Source: Pseudomonas sp. GL-B-19 (GTDB lineage: Bacteria > Pseudomonadota > Gammaproteobacteria > Pseudomonadales > Pseudomonadaceae). Taken from it: 64,000 nucleotides of DNA. The stretch spans positions 1 through 64,000 of the forward strand of contig NZ_JAHBDK010000014.1 of the NCBI RefSeq assembly GCF_019956415.1. Reading direction: 5' to 3'. Of this stretch, positions 45,035-53,554 are shown in pieces; positions within the stretch are counted from its first letter, which is position 1; the number at the start of each line of letters is the position of its first letter. Below the pieces are notes generated by a model, which was not told where the DNA came from, searched no databases, and saw only the letters and a list, made by a program, of their open reading frames with translations. Both the position numbers and the translations under genes were made by a program.

Positions 45035-46575
45035 TGGGCTGCTCCCGGACCGAACAAAGCTCGCCACCCGTCACACAGTTCCTGTTGCAGATGCGCAGGT
45101 GGCAGGCGATGACCGTAGGCCATGTTCTGCCAGTGATCGGTCAGGGTTTTGCTAAAAGCCAGCAACGCGGGTTGCTGCAATTGTTCGACGCGCCGCAGAA
45201 CCTCGCCTTCGGTGTCGGCGGGTTTCAGCGCCATGTGGTGGTCGTGCAGCAAATGGCTGAGCAGGGCGCGATAGAGCAAACCGAGGGCCGCCCGCGGGTT
45301 GGTTTGCCAGAGACTTTCAGCGCTGGCGGCAATGTCGGCGGGCAGGGTTTCGCGGTTAAGGTCCAGGCCGAAAGCCTGCTGCGGTAACGGCCGGGCGACT
45401 TTACTTTTCAACGCGGGTCGACGGCTGACGAACGCCTGCAACCAGTCACGGTAACGCCAGATCAATATGCCGATACCGCCGATAATCGCGCTCCACAGCA
45501 GCAGTTCAATCAAGGTGGCGAGGAAGCCGAAACGCTGGCTGTCGAGCAGCGCCAACAACGCCTTCAGCCATTCGGGTGTTTTGCCGTCATCCGGGGTTTT
45601 GGCCTCGGGTTTATCCTCGCCAAACTGATAGCGGGTGACCGTTTCCTTGTTCTTGAACGGTGGTTTGTCGAGGAGAGCTTTGATGCTGTCTTTTGAAGCC
45701 TGGCTGGTCAGCGGTTGATTGAGCAGACGAGGACTGTCCGGAGTGATGACAGGCTCGGCGGCCCAAACGTGTTGCGCGCCAGGCACCAACAGGATTGCCG
45801 CCAGAATCAGGGTGAGGGTGGTTGTATTGAGGCGTTGGCGTAAGCGGCGAAACACCAGTTCAATATCCCAGGCCTCCAGCACCGTGCGCCGGTTCAGGTA
45901 AAGACTGAAACCGCAGGCGACATAGACCGGCTCCCAGACAATCAGCACCAGCACGTAAAAAGCATTGGTCAGGTGTTCCAGCCAGCGCCAGTCCTGCACG
46001 ACGGCGGTGATCAGGGTCTGCCAGCTCCAGTCGAGTTCGACCTGCTGTGGCAGGAACAGGTAGAACAACACCATCAAACCAATCCATAGCGCGCTTTCCA
46101 GATGCACGCCGATGATCGTCAGCCATTGCGCCGCACCGGCGTTGCGCCGCAGCAGTACTTGCAATCGCTGTTGTCGCGGCTCGCCACTCAGGCCCTCAAG
46201 TTGCACCACTGGCATCACAAAACTGCGGCTCAGGCTCAGGCGGCGCCAGGTCAGGCTGGCCAGCAGTTGCGGCTTGAGCAGGCGTGGCCATTCGCGCAGC
46301 GCCTGTTTCAATGTCGGTGTTTCGCCGAACAGGCTTTTGGACAGGATGAACAACGGCAGGCGCTCAAACGCCGGTTTAAGCCACCAGAAGATAAACACGG
46401 CCAGGGACGGCGAATCCCAGAACATCGCACTCAGCAAGGCGAAGACCGGCAAGGTCACGATGGCCCAACTGGTCATCAACAGGCGTCGATGGCGCTGGCT
46501 CAGCAGCACGCCCAGGTCCATGGCTTCCCAGGTGTTGCGCGGGCGGATCACGACCGTGGCGTCACTCAGGCGCAT
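45031..46575 (-). CDS. DUF4129 domain membrane protein
   Basis: 514 residues from the ATG at 46575 (MRLSDATVVIRPRNTWEAMDLG), 14 bp inside the end of the SpoIIM-like gene. The N-terminal 230 residues hold several membrane helices (WAIVTLPVFALLSAMFW and LVLIVWEPVYVACGFSLYL). A central region follows, with a further helix near 360 (FLATLIELLLWSAIIGGIGILIWRY). The C-terminal DUF4129 part has AALGLLYRALLSHLLHDHH, as in other members. The family co-occurs with MoxR, DUF58 and SpoIIM-like genes. Its function is unknown. Confidence 0.82.
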   Translation of the reverse strand: MRLSDATVVIRPRNTWEAMDLGVLLSQRHRRLLMTSWAIVTLPVFALLSAMFWDSPSLAVFIFWWLKPAFERLPLFILSKSLFGETPTLKQALREWPRLLKPQLLASLTWRRLSLSRSFVMPVVQLEGLSGEPRQQRLQVLLRRNAGAAQWLTIIGVHLESALWIGLMVLFYLFLPQQVELDWSWQTLITAVVQDWRWLEHLTNAFYVLVLIVWEPVYVACGFSLYLNRRTVLEAWDIELVFRRLRQRLNTTTLTLILAAILLVPGAQHVWAAEPVITPDSPRLLNQPLTSQASKDSIKALLDKPPFKNKETVTRYQFGEDKPEAKTPDDGKTPEWLKALLALLDSQRFGFLATLIELLLWSAIIGGIGILIWRYRDWLQAFVSRRPALKSKVARPLPQQAFGLDLNRETLPADIAASAESLWQTNPRAALGLLYRALLSHLLHDHHMALKPADTEGEVLRRVEQLQQPALLAFSKTLTDHWQNMAYGHRLPPAHLQQELCDGWRALFGPGAAH

Positions 46576-47539
46576 GGCGAGCCCGTCCGGCAAACAGCAG
46601 ATACGTTGCGACAAACGCCCAGAGCGCGGCGCCAACCAGGTATTTGGTCATCGGTGCCGGAGCGGTCATCGACGACCAGTAAGCTTCGATAAACGCCGCA
46701 ATCAACAGGAACAACATGACACCGCAGATCAGCAACACACTTTTGCCCGCCGCCAGTCGCAACGCTTCGGCGCGCGGCAGGCGTCCCGGTGCAATCAGCG
46801 CCCAACCCAGTTGCAGGCCGGCGGCACCAGCCAGGGCGATGGCCGTCAGTTCAAAGGCGCCGTGGCCGATCACGAATGACCAGAACGTTTGCCCGTAGCC
46901 GACGTGCGTCAGGTGCCCGGCCACTGCGCCGATCATCAAACCGTTGAACAGCAGGAAAAACGCGCTGCCCAGACCCAGCAGCAAACCACTGGCGAAGGTC
47001 TGAAAGGCGATGCCGATGTTGTGCATGATGTAGTAACCGAACATCACCCAGTTCTCACTGGCGGCGCGTTCCGTTGTGCGCCCCAAATGGCCGGCGACCG
47101 GGTCGTACATGCTCTGCAGTTCGCCGACCTGCTCGGTCGGAATCAGGTTGTAGACCAGGTCCGGGAACAGGTACACCAGCAGCGCGAAGCCGATCAGGCT
47201 GCCAAAAAACATCAGGCCGGCGGCGAGCACAAAGCGCCATTGTTCACGCACCAATCGCGGAAAACCGGCCAGGATGAAGCCCGCCACGTTGGCGCCCAGC
47301 TGACTGCGATGCCGATACAGCTGTTGATGCCCGCGTAGCGCGAGCTGCTGCAATGAGTCAATCAGAAAACTGCTGTAGCCGCGCTCCTGAGCCAGCGCCA
47401 AATGCTGGCAAAGGCGACGATAGTCCTTGGGGAAACCGCCGGTCCGGGACGCGTCCTTGCCGTGCTCCAGTTGACCCAGCATCAGGGAAAACTGTTCCCA
47501 CTCGGCCTTGTGGCGCTGTTCGAAAAGACTTTGCTTCAT
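46562..47539 (-). CDS. SpoIIM-like (stage II sporulation protein M) membrane protein
   Basis: 325 residues. The N-terminal cytosolic helical part carries FEQRHKAEWEQF and PKDYRRLCQHLALAQ. It is followed by about six membrane helices, including WRFVLAAGLMFFGSLIGFALLVYLF and LGSAFFLLFNGLMIGAVAGHL, with the conserved VIGHGAFELTAIALAGAAGLQLG. This matches the SpoIIM/DUF95 family, which in non-sporulating bacteria belongs to the MoxR operon. Its ATG overlaps the RDD gene stop codon by 4 nt. The exact role is unknown, presumably part of an inner-membrane assembly. Confidence 0.85.
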   Translation of the reverse strand: MKQSLFEQRHKAEWEQFSLMLGQLEHGKDASRTGGFPKDYRRLCQHLALAQERGYSSFLIDSLQQLALRGHQQLYRHRSQLGANVAGFILAGFPRLVREQWRFVLAAGLMFFGSLIGFALLVYLFPDLVYNLIPTEQVGELQSMYDPVAGHLGRTTERAASENWVMFGYYIMHNIGIAFQTFASGLLLGLGSAFFLLFNGLMIGAVAGHLTHVGYGQTFWSFVIGHGAFELTAIALAGAAGLQLGWALIAPGRLPRAEALRLAAGKSVLLICGVMLFLLIAAFIEAYWSSMTAPAPMTKYLVGAALWAFVATYLLFAGRARHAPE

Positions 47540-48261
47540 GCCGGACCCAACAAGCCGCGGGCAATGCCGTTGAGTTCTGCCACAGCGCGCGGCGGGTCGA
47601 TCTGCAGCGGTTGAGCGAGAATCGAGGCGAGCTCAAGGGTGCGCGCTTCGGAGAGTTCACCCTGGCGTTCGGCAAAACCGAGGATGGCGCGTTGTTCGGG
47701 CAGCGTCAGGGCAAAAGTCGGGCGCACAGGCTGGGCTTCGGGCAGTTGCGGGCGGGTGAGCGGTTGTTCGCGGTAGATCACCAGCGTGCCGGCAGCGAGG
47801 TCGCCGAGGCGTTTGAAGGTGGGATGTTGCAGGCAGCTGATGGCGCCGAGGAAGTAGCCGAAGGGCAGCATGTCGACAAATCTCAGCAGGTTGCGCAGCA
47901 GCGAAGCGGTCCAGCCGACCGGCGTGCCGTCGTCCTGCACCACGCGCAAGCCCATCCACTGCTTGCCGGGTGAGCGGCCCTGATTGAGCACTTCGAACAG
48001 CACCATGTACCACCAGCTCACCCCGAACAGCAGGAGCGAGCCCAGCCCGGCGCCAAGCTTTCCGAGAAACGCCAGCACGATAAACAGCAGGCCGAGGATC
48101 AGCCCGCGCAACCCGAGGTCAATGGCGAAGGCCAGCGCACGCACCATCAACCCGGCGGGACGCAGTGGCAAGTCGATGCCTTCGGGCGTTTCGACTTGAT
48201 ACCGCGTGTCCAGTGGCGGGTACAGCGTCGCTTTCCTTGGCAGTGCTGTGGTCTCGAGCAT
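47536..48261 (-). CDS. RDD family membrane protein
   Basis: 241 residues from the ATG at 48261 (MLETTALPRK). The RDD domain is clear: RPAGLMVRALAFAIDLGLRG begins the first helix, where the family has its Arg-Asp-Asp pattern (RA...ID here). WYMVLFEVLNQGRSPGKQWMGLRVV is the second conserved block. Three to four membrane helices are seen. It is the first gene of the six-gene operon, whose promoter must lie in the divergent gap before sbcB. RDD proteins are small membrane proteins, some linked to ion exchange; no function is assigned here. Confidence 0.88.
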   Translation of the reverse strand: MLETTALPRKATLYPPLDTRYQVETPEGIDLPLRPAGLMVRALAFAIDLGLRGLILGLLFIVLAFLGKLGAGLGSLLLFGVSWWYMVLFEVLNQGRSPGKQWMGLRVVQDDGTPVGWTASLLRNLLRFVDMLPFGYFLGAISCLQHPTFKRLGDLAAGTLVIYREQPLTRPQLPEAQPVRPTFALTLPEQRAILGFAERQGELSEARTLELASILAQPLQIDPPRAVAELNGIARGLLGPA

Positions 48262-48442
48262 GGGCAACCTGTGTGGCCTGTTCGGGATTCGATGTCTGTC
48301 CGATGCTAGCAGCCTCTCGGGGGAAAACGACATAACTATGTATTGCACGGTGAGTGGCCAGAGGTGATTGAATGACAAGATTACTGGCCGGAGCGGGATG
48401 TGAACGCCTAGACTTCGCCGATCTTCAGTTCAGGAATAGCCC

Positions 48443-49873
48443 GTGACCTCCATCTTCTGGTACGACTATGAAACCACTGGTATCAATCCGCGCTGCGACC
48501 GTCCGCTGCAAGTGGCGGGGATTCGCACCGACTTCGATCTCAATGAAATAGACGAGCCGGTCAACCTTTACTGCCAGCCCAGTGACGACATCCTGCCGCA
48601 TCCGGCCGCTAGCGCGATCACCGGCATTACGCCAGGCCGCCTGGCCGAACAGGGCTTGAGCGAAGCCGATTTCATGACCCGGGTGCATGCCCAGTTGGCG
48701 GCGCCTGGCACGTGCGGTGCGGGTTACAACACGTTGCGTTTCGACGACGAGATGACCCGTTACAGCCTGTATCGAAACTTTTTCGACCCGTATGCGCGCG
48801 AGTGGCAGGGAGGTAACAGTCGCTGGGACCTGATCGATGTGGTGCGTGCGGCGTATGCCTTGCGTCCGGATGGGCTCGTCTGGCCCTCAGACGACGAGGG
48901 CCAAGTGACGCTCAAACTCGAACGCCTGACCGCCGCCAATGGCATTGATCACGGAAATGCCCACGAAGCGTTGTCAGATGTGCGCGCCACCATCGCGCTG
49001 GCCCGTCTGATTCGTGAAAAACAGCCAAAGTTGTATGACTGGCTATTCAAGTTGCGCAGCAAACAAAAAGTGATGGACCAGGTTCGCCTGTTGCAACCGA
49101 TGGTGCATATTTCCGGGCGTTTTTCGGCAGCCCGCAGCTATGTCGGTGTGGTGCTGCCACTGGCCTGGCACCCGCGTAACAAGAACGCATTGATTGTCTG
49201 CGACCTGCACCTGGATCCCCAGGGTTTGCTGGATCTGGATGTCGAGACCTTGCGACAGCGGCTGTACACCCGTCGCGATGATCTGGCCGAAGGCGAACTG
49301 CCCGTGCCGCTTAAACTCATTCACATCAACAAGTGCCCGGTGGTCGCACCCTTGTCGGTACTTCGCCCCGACGACCAGCAACGCCTGGGGCTGGACATGG
49401 CGCTTTATCAGGAGCGGTCGCTGCGGCTAATCGACGCACAACAAGTTTGGCGAGATAAAGTGCAGGCAATTTATACCCACGAAGATTTCACGCCAAGCCA
49501 GGATCCCGAACAACAGTTATACGATGGTTTTATCGGTGACCGGGATCGGCGTCTATGCGAGCAAGTCAGGTCCGCGGACCCTGCGCAGTTAGCACAAGAA
49601 CAATGGCCTTTCGATGACGAACGTTTACCTGAATTATTGTTTCGATATCGCGCACGCAACTTCCCCGATACGTTGAATTCCGAGGAGCAAGAGCGCTGGC
49701 GATTATTCTGTCAGAAACGTTTGTCAGCACCCGAGTGGGGGGCACCCCATACGCTAAATACTTTTGCAGAAGCTGCGGCCCAAATGAACGAAACTGCTAC
49801 ACCGTTGCAGCGTGCAGTGCTGAATGAATGGCAATGTTATGTCGAGGCATTACAAAAACGTTTGAATCTTTGA
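48443..49873 (+). CDS. sbcB: Exodeoxyribonuclease I
   Basis: 476 residues from a GTG start with AGGA seven bases upstream. The DEDD exonuclease core is present: FWYDYETTG holds the first acidic residues, GYNTLRFDDEMTRYSLYRNF the second motif, and GNAHEALSDVRATIALARL the His/Asp motif. SH3-like and helical extensions of the ExoI family follow. It degrades single-stranded DNA 3' to 5' and works in recombination and mismatch repair. The length matches the family. It faces mvaT tail to tail with a shared terminator. Confidence 0.95.
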   Translation: MTSIFWYDYETTGINPRCDRPLQVAGIRTDFDLNEIDEPVNLYCQPSDDILPHPAASAITGITPGRLAEQGLSEADFMTRVHAQLAAPGTCGAGYNTLRFDDEMTRYSLYRNFFDPYAREWQGGNSRWDLIDVVRAAYALRPDGLVWPSDDEGQVTLKLERLTAANGIDHGNAHEALSDVRATIALARLIREKQPKLYDWLFKLRSKQKVMDQVRLLQPMVHISGRFSAARSYVGVVLPLAWHPRNKNALIVCDLHLDPQGLLDLDVETLRQRLYTRRDDLAEGELPVPLKLIHINKCPVVAPLSVLRPDDQQRLGLDMALYQERSLRLIDAQQVWRDKVQAIYTHEDFTPSQDPEQQLYDGFIGDRDRRLCEQVRSADPAQLAQEQWPFDDERLPELLFRYRARNFPDTLNSEEQERWRLFCQKRLSAPEWGAPHTLNTFAEAAAQMNETATPLQRAVLNEWQCYVEALQKRLNL

Positions 49874-49911
49874 AAACGAAAATAGTCATGCCCCCCTCAC
49901 GGGCATAAAAA

Positions 49912-49939
49912 AACGCCAGCATTCGCTGGCGTTATTTTT
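49912..49939. terminator. Bidirectional terminator between sbcB and mvaT
   Basis: AACGCCAGC (49912-49920) pairs with GCTGGCGTT (49925-49933) around ATTC. A T-run follows on the plus strand and another on the minus strand, so it ends both convergent genes. Confidence 0.93.
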
Positions 49940-49972
49940 TGTCACCTTTCTATCTGTGACAAGCTCTGCGGC

Positions 49973-50350
49973 TTAGCCCAGCAGAGTAGCCCAGCCTTCA
50001 ACCACGTCGCCGCCCCACTTGGCTTTCCACTCTTTCAGAGTTTTGTGGTTGCCACCTTTGGTTTCGATGACTTCGCCGTTGTGCGGGTTTTTGTATTGTT
50101 TAACTTTGCGAGCACGCTTGGTGCCAGTAGTTTTTACTGCGCCGCCGCGTGGTGCTTTGGTTTTGGACTCTGGATCCAGCAGCGCGATGATGTCACGCAG
50201 GGACTTGGAGTATTCGCCCATCAGGGTGCGCAGTTTGCCTTCGAATTCCAGCTCGGTTTGCAGTTTGTCGTCTTGGGACAGGTTCTTCAAACGGGCTTGC
50301 AGCTCTTTGATAGCTTCTTCGGTGGCACGGTATTCGTTGATCAAGGACAT
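49973..50350 (-). CDS. mvaT: MvaT-family H-NS-like nucleoid protein
   Basis: 125 residues from the ATG at 50350 (MSLINEYRATEEAIKELQ), with AAGG upstream. The N-terminal coiled coil (about 5-60) mediates dimers and oligomers. The C-terminal DNA-binding part includes KVKQYKNPHNGEVIETKGGNHKTLKEWK, which holds the AT-hook-like loop used by MvaT/MvaU to read AT-rich minor grooves. It silences AT-rich and foreign genes, so the AT-rich start of the Ig-repeat gene in this window is a plausible target. Its own upstream region is AT-rich, which fits autoregulation. Confidence 0.95.
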   Translation of the reverse strand: MSLINEYRATEEAIKELQARLKNLSQDDKLQTELEFEGKLRTLMGEYSKSLRDIIALLDPESKTKAPRGGAVKTTGTKRARKVKQYKNPHNGEVIETKGGNHKTLKEWKAKWGGDVVEGWATLLG

Positions 50351-50686
50351 GAGGACTACCTTATGTTGGAGGCTGGATGGCAGGGAACAGTGTGGCAATA
50401 ATAGTCAGGGTGTTTCATCAAGTAAACATTTAACCGACGTTTTAATTAAATTACTTGTGAGGAACAGGGTGGAAATTGAAGAGGTCATTAAATAGTGTGA
50501 GCAGACAACACAGATATTCACAATTTGACTCTTGATATCGACTAAAAGATCACCACCGCGCGGGGAACGGGTGCTTTCAGAGTCGGGTCCACGACCGGTA
50601 TGCCGGGCAAGCCGTCATCAATACTGTAGTTTTGCTGCGCAATCGCTAGAATGGCGGCCTTTGCGAAGTTCTGGAGTTTCCCCCTC
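50351..50686. other. AT-rich divergent region between mvaT and purU
   Basis: 336 bp with long AT-rich stretches (for example 50430-50450 and 50480-50550), clearly lower in GC than the flanks. It must hold the mvaT promoter and the purU promoter. I see no convincing gene or hairpin. The base composition suits binding by MvaT itself. Confidence 0.6.
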
Positions 50687-51535
50687 ATGCGCACTTTTCG
50701 GCTGGTGATTGCTTGCCCGGACCGCGTCGGCATCGTTGCTAAAGTCAGTAACTTTCTGGCGTCACATAACGGCTGGATCACCGAAGCGAGCCATCACTCG
50801 GACAATCTCAGTGGCTGGTTCTTCATGCGTCACGAAATTCGTGCCGACTCGCTGCCTTTCGGTATTGAAGCCTTTCGCGAAGCCTTTGCGCCGATTGCCA
50901 AAGAGTTCTCGATGGACTGGCGCATCACCGATACAGCGCAGAAGAAACGCGTGGTGTTAATGGCCAGCCGCGAGTCTCACTGCCTGGCTGACTTGCTGCA
51001 CCGCTGGCACAGCGATGAACTGGATTGCGAAATCTCCTGCGTGATTTCCAACCATGATGACTTGCGCAGCATGGTCGAGTGGCACGGCATTCCTTACTAC
51101 CATGTGCCGGTCAATCCACAGGACAAAGAGCCTGCGTTTGGCGAAGTTTCGCGTCTGGTCAAACAGCACGATGCCGAAGTGGTCGTACTTGCCCGCTACA
51201 TGCAAATTCTGCCGCCGGCGTTGTGCAGCGAATATGCGCACAAGGTCATCAACATTCACCACAGCTTCCTGCCGTCGTTCGTCGGCGCCAAGCCGTATCA
51301 CCAGGCTTCCATGCGGGGTGTGAAGTTGATCGGCGCAACCTGCCACTACGTGACCGAAGAACTGGACGCCGGCCCGATCATTGAGCAGGACGTGGTGCGT
51401 GTCAGCCACAGTGACAGCATCGAAGACATGGTGCGTTTCGGCCGTGATGTCGAGAAGATGGTATTGGCGCGCGGTCTGCGTTATCACCTGGAAGACCGGG
51501 TGTTGGTGCACGGCAACAAGACGGTCGTGTTCTGA
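50687..51535 (+). CDS. purU: Formyltetrahydrofolate deformylase
   Basis: 282 residues from the ATG at 50687 (MRTFRLVIACPDRVGIV), with GGAG nine bases upstream. An N-terminal ACT domain (residues 1-85) is followed by a formyltransferase-fold hydrolase domain. Its active site shows NIHHSFLPSF, the His-containing loop, and ATCHYVTEELDAGPIIEQD with the catalytic Asp. It hydrolyses 10-formyl-THF to formate and THF, balancing one-carbon pools. Next to mvaT and sbcB it reproduces the gene order known in P. aeruginosa. Confidence 0.95.
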   Translation: MRTFRLVIACPDRVGIVAKVSNFLASHNGWITEASHHSDNLSGWFFMRHEIRADSLPFGIEAFREAFAPIAKEFSMDWRITDTAQKKRVVLMASRESHCLADLLHRWHSDELDCEISCVISNHDDLRSMVEWHGIPYYHVPVNPQDKEPAFGEVSRLVKQHDAEVVVLARYMQILPPALCSEYAHKVINIHHSFLPSFVGAKPYHQASMRGVKLIGATCHYVTEELDAGPIIEQDVVRVSHSDSIEDMVRFGRDVEKMVLARGLRYHLEDRVLVHGNKTVVF

Positions 51536-51622
51536 TAACACCGCAATGCAGTTGAAATTCGAAGGGCCTGGGCGTTCAATCGCTTTAGGCCCTTCGCTGT
51601 TTCTGCACTGAGGATATTGAAC

Positions 51623-51799
51623 ATGGCCGATCCACTCGACAAAGCCACTTCTAAAGCACCGGCAACAGTGGGCGAGGGCTGTTTGAGTCGCTATGACCCG
51701 GATGACATGAACTCCGAAGACGGCACGGAGTTTCCCGGTGCTGCCGAGTTGTGGGAGCAGTTACAGCAAGACGGTGAAGACACGATCAAGCCTGCTTGA
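51623..51799 (+). CDS. Small acidic conserved hypothetical protein
   Basis: 58 residues from the ATG at 51623, with GAGGA upstream; an ATG two codons earlier is possible. It is acidic and without hydrophobic segments (RYDPDDMNSEDGTEFPGAAELWEQLQQ). No known domain is recognised. The last 14 bp overlap the 3' end of the convergent flippase-like gene. The clear ribosome site and normal codon use support it as a real gene. Confidence 0.6.
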   Translation: MADPLDKATSKAPATVGEGCLSRYDPDDMNSEDGTEFPGAAELWEQLQQDGEDTIKPA

Positions 51800-52781
51800 A
51801 CTTCATCAACTTCCTCAGCAGCGGCCGTCCGAGCATCAGCAAGAACAAGGGGCCACCCGCTATCAGGTAGAAGTAATAAGTCACCGCCCGCCAGATCAAA
51901 ATGGCCGCCGCAGCGGTTGACTTCCCCACCATGGGCGCCAGCAAGGCCGCCGACGTCAACTCCGCCGCCCCGGCACCCCCCGGTAGCAAACTGAATTGCC
52001 CTGCACTGAGCGAAACCATCTGGATCAAAAAGCACCAGGCCCATTGCAAATCCGCCCCCAGCCCGCGTATTGCCAGATACAACACACTGTAGCGCAGGAC
52101 CCAATGTAAACAGGTCAGCGCAAACACCGTGATCAATGTCTGAAAAGGCAACTTCAATGCGTCAGTGAATGCGGCGAGGAAGTGCAGAAGTTTTCGTGCC
52201 CAGCGCAGGCGCGTAGTGCTTTTTACATTCAGGCGAACCAGAAATCGGCCGCTCAGGCGAATCAGCAGCCGATGGTAGCGGGCGACCAACACGCAGCAAA
52301 TCAACCCGCCGAACATTGAAATGACACTGACAGTCAGCAGCCATTCCATACGTTCGCTGAGGTGCTGGAACAGTGCATAAATCAAAATCCCGCTCAGTGC
52401 ACAGAGAAAAAACAGCAGATCACTCAGTTGATCCATAGCGAATACCGCGCTGCCCCTGGCCGGTTGCACGCCATTGCGCGCCAGCAACGCCATGATCGCC
52501 AGCGGTCCGCCGCTGCCGCCGGGGGTGGCGCAATAGGCGAACTCGGTGGCCATCACCACGCCGAGGCTTTTGACCGGGCTGACCTTATCGCGCTGATCGC
52601 CCAGTAACAGGCGCAAGCGCAGGGTGTTCACCACCCAACACAACAGAATCATGCCGAACATGATCAGCAGCCAGTTCAATGGAAAGCTTTGCAGTCGCGA
52701 CCAGGTCTGGTTACCGCCCAGCAACAGCGGGATCAGCACCGCAGCCAGCAGGGCAATGAACAGCACAATCCCCCGGTTCAT
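51786..52781 (-). CDS. Flippase-like integral membrane protein (UPF0104/LPG-synthase TM family)
   Basis: 331 residues from the ATG at 52781 (MNRGIVLFIALLAAVLIPLLL), which overlaps the upstream stop codon by 4 nt (ATGA). About eight membrane helices are seen. Family-typical blocks are LGVVMATEFAYCATPGGSGGPLAIMALL and the C-terminal SLSAGQFSLLPGGAGAAELTSAALL. Members move or modify lipids, as in the membrane part of lysylphosphatidylglycerol synthases and putative glycolipid flippases. Being the last gene of a glycosyltransferase-deacetylase-flippase operon, it probably handles a glycolipid; this is an inference. Confidence 0.8.
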   Translation of the reverse strand: MNRGIVLFIALLAAVLIPLLLGGNQTWSRLQSFPLNWLLIMFGMILLCWVVNTLRLRLLLGDQRDKVSPVKSLGVVMATEFAYCATPGGSGGPLAIMALLARNGVQPARGSAVFAMDQLSDLLFFLCALSGILIYALFQHLSERMEWLLTVSVISMFGGLICCVLVARYHRLLIRLSGRFLVRLNVKSTTRLRWARKLLHFLAAFTDALKLPFQTLITVFALTCLHWVLRYSVLYLAIRGLGADLQWAWCFLIQMVSLSAGQFSLLPGGAGAAELTSAALLAPMVGKSTAAAAILIWRAVTYYFYLIAGGPLFLLMLGRPLLRKLMKFKQA

Positions 52782-53554
52782 GCTGCGCGGCCGACCGGGT
52801 CGTGTTGCAAAGCCAGCCATTGGGACTTGGTCATCGACACGCGCCCCTCGTCGAGCAAGCGCTTGAGGGTTTGCAACCAGTAGTTGCGCGAGAACGCATG
52901 GCGCATGTCCACTGGGTGCAGGCCCAGGCGAATGACCGGCGCGTGCTGCCAATGCTGCTCGCGTTGATCGCTGAGCAATTTCGACAAGCCCCGCCGCCAG
53001 GCACTGCGAGCGCTCCAGACCAGCCCTGGCGCATCTATCGGGGTGAAATCCGGCAGTCGATACAAATGCTGCGAGTCGCTGGTGTAGCGCAGCGGCAATT
53101 GGCGCAACGCCTGGCGCGTGCCTTCGCTCATCAACCAGGCCGGTGCGACGAAACCTTCCAGCGGCCAGTTGTATCGCTCAAAGACCTCAATTCCGGCGCG
53201 CAACCGGGCGAGTGCGGCGTGTTGCGACAGGCGGTAAAACTCGCCTTCGTGGGTGTAGATACGGCGCATGAACCAGTCTCGCGGGTTGCCGGGCGGTGGT
53301 CCTTCATCGCAATGAAAGTAGCCGTGCAATGCCAGTTCGTCCCCTCGGGCGATACGGTGGGTGAGCGCTCGTCGAAATTCCGGGTGAGCGTCAAGGCTGT
53401 TGTGTTTGTGGAAATCCGGGACCACCAACCATGTCATCGGTACGTCGCCCCATGCGTCGACCGCTTCAACGAAGGGTTGATAATCGGCCCAGGTTTGCGG
53501 CGTAACGTCGTGCAACACCAGTAACACGCAGGAAGGGCTCATCGGATTAACCAT
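52778..53554 (-). CDS. DUF2334-type polysaccharide deacetylase
   Basis: 258 residues from the ATG at 53554 (or the ATG four codons later). The pattern is that of the DUF2334/NodB-like family: LLVLHDVTPQTWADYQPF carries the first catalytic Asp, ELALHGYFHCDEGPPP the metal-binding histidines, and FVAPAWLMSEGTRQAL and VIRLGLHPVDMRHAF the remaining sites. It should remove acetyl groups from a sugar substrate. It overlaps the glycosyltransferase gene by 8 nt and the flippase gene by 4 nt, so the three are translated together. Confidence 0.82.
   Translation of the reverse strand: MVNPMSPSCVLLVLHDVTPQTWADYQPFVEAVDAWGDVPMTWLVVPDFHKHNSLDAHPEFRRALTHRIARGDELALHGYFHCDEGPPPGNPRDWFMRRIYTHEGEFYRLSQHAALARLRAGIEVFERYNWPLEGFVAPAWLMSEGTRQALRQLPLRYTSDSQHLYRLPDFTPIDAPGLVWSARSAWRRGLSKLLSDQREQHWQHAPVIRLGLHPVDMRHAFSRNYWLQTLKRLLDEGRVSMTKSQWLALQHDPVGRAA

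Noticed and set aside
50542..50781. 79-codon minus-strand ORF overlapping the purU start
   Set aside because: Half of it is opposite the purU coding region, there is no ribosome site, and the rest is promoter DNA.
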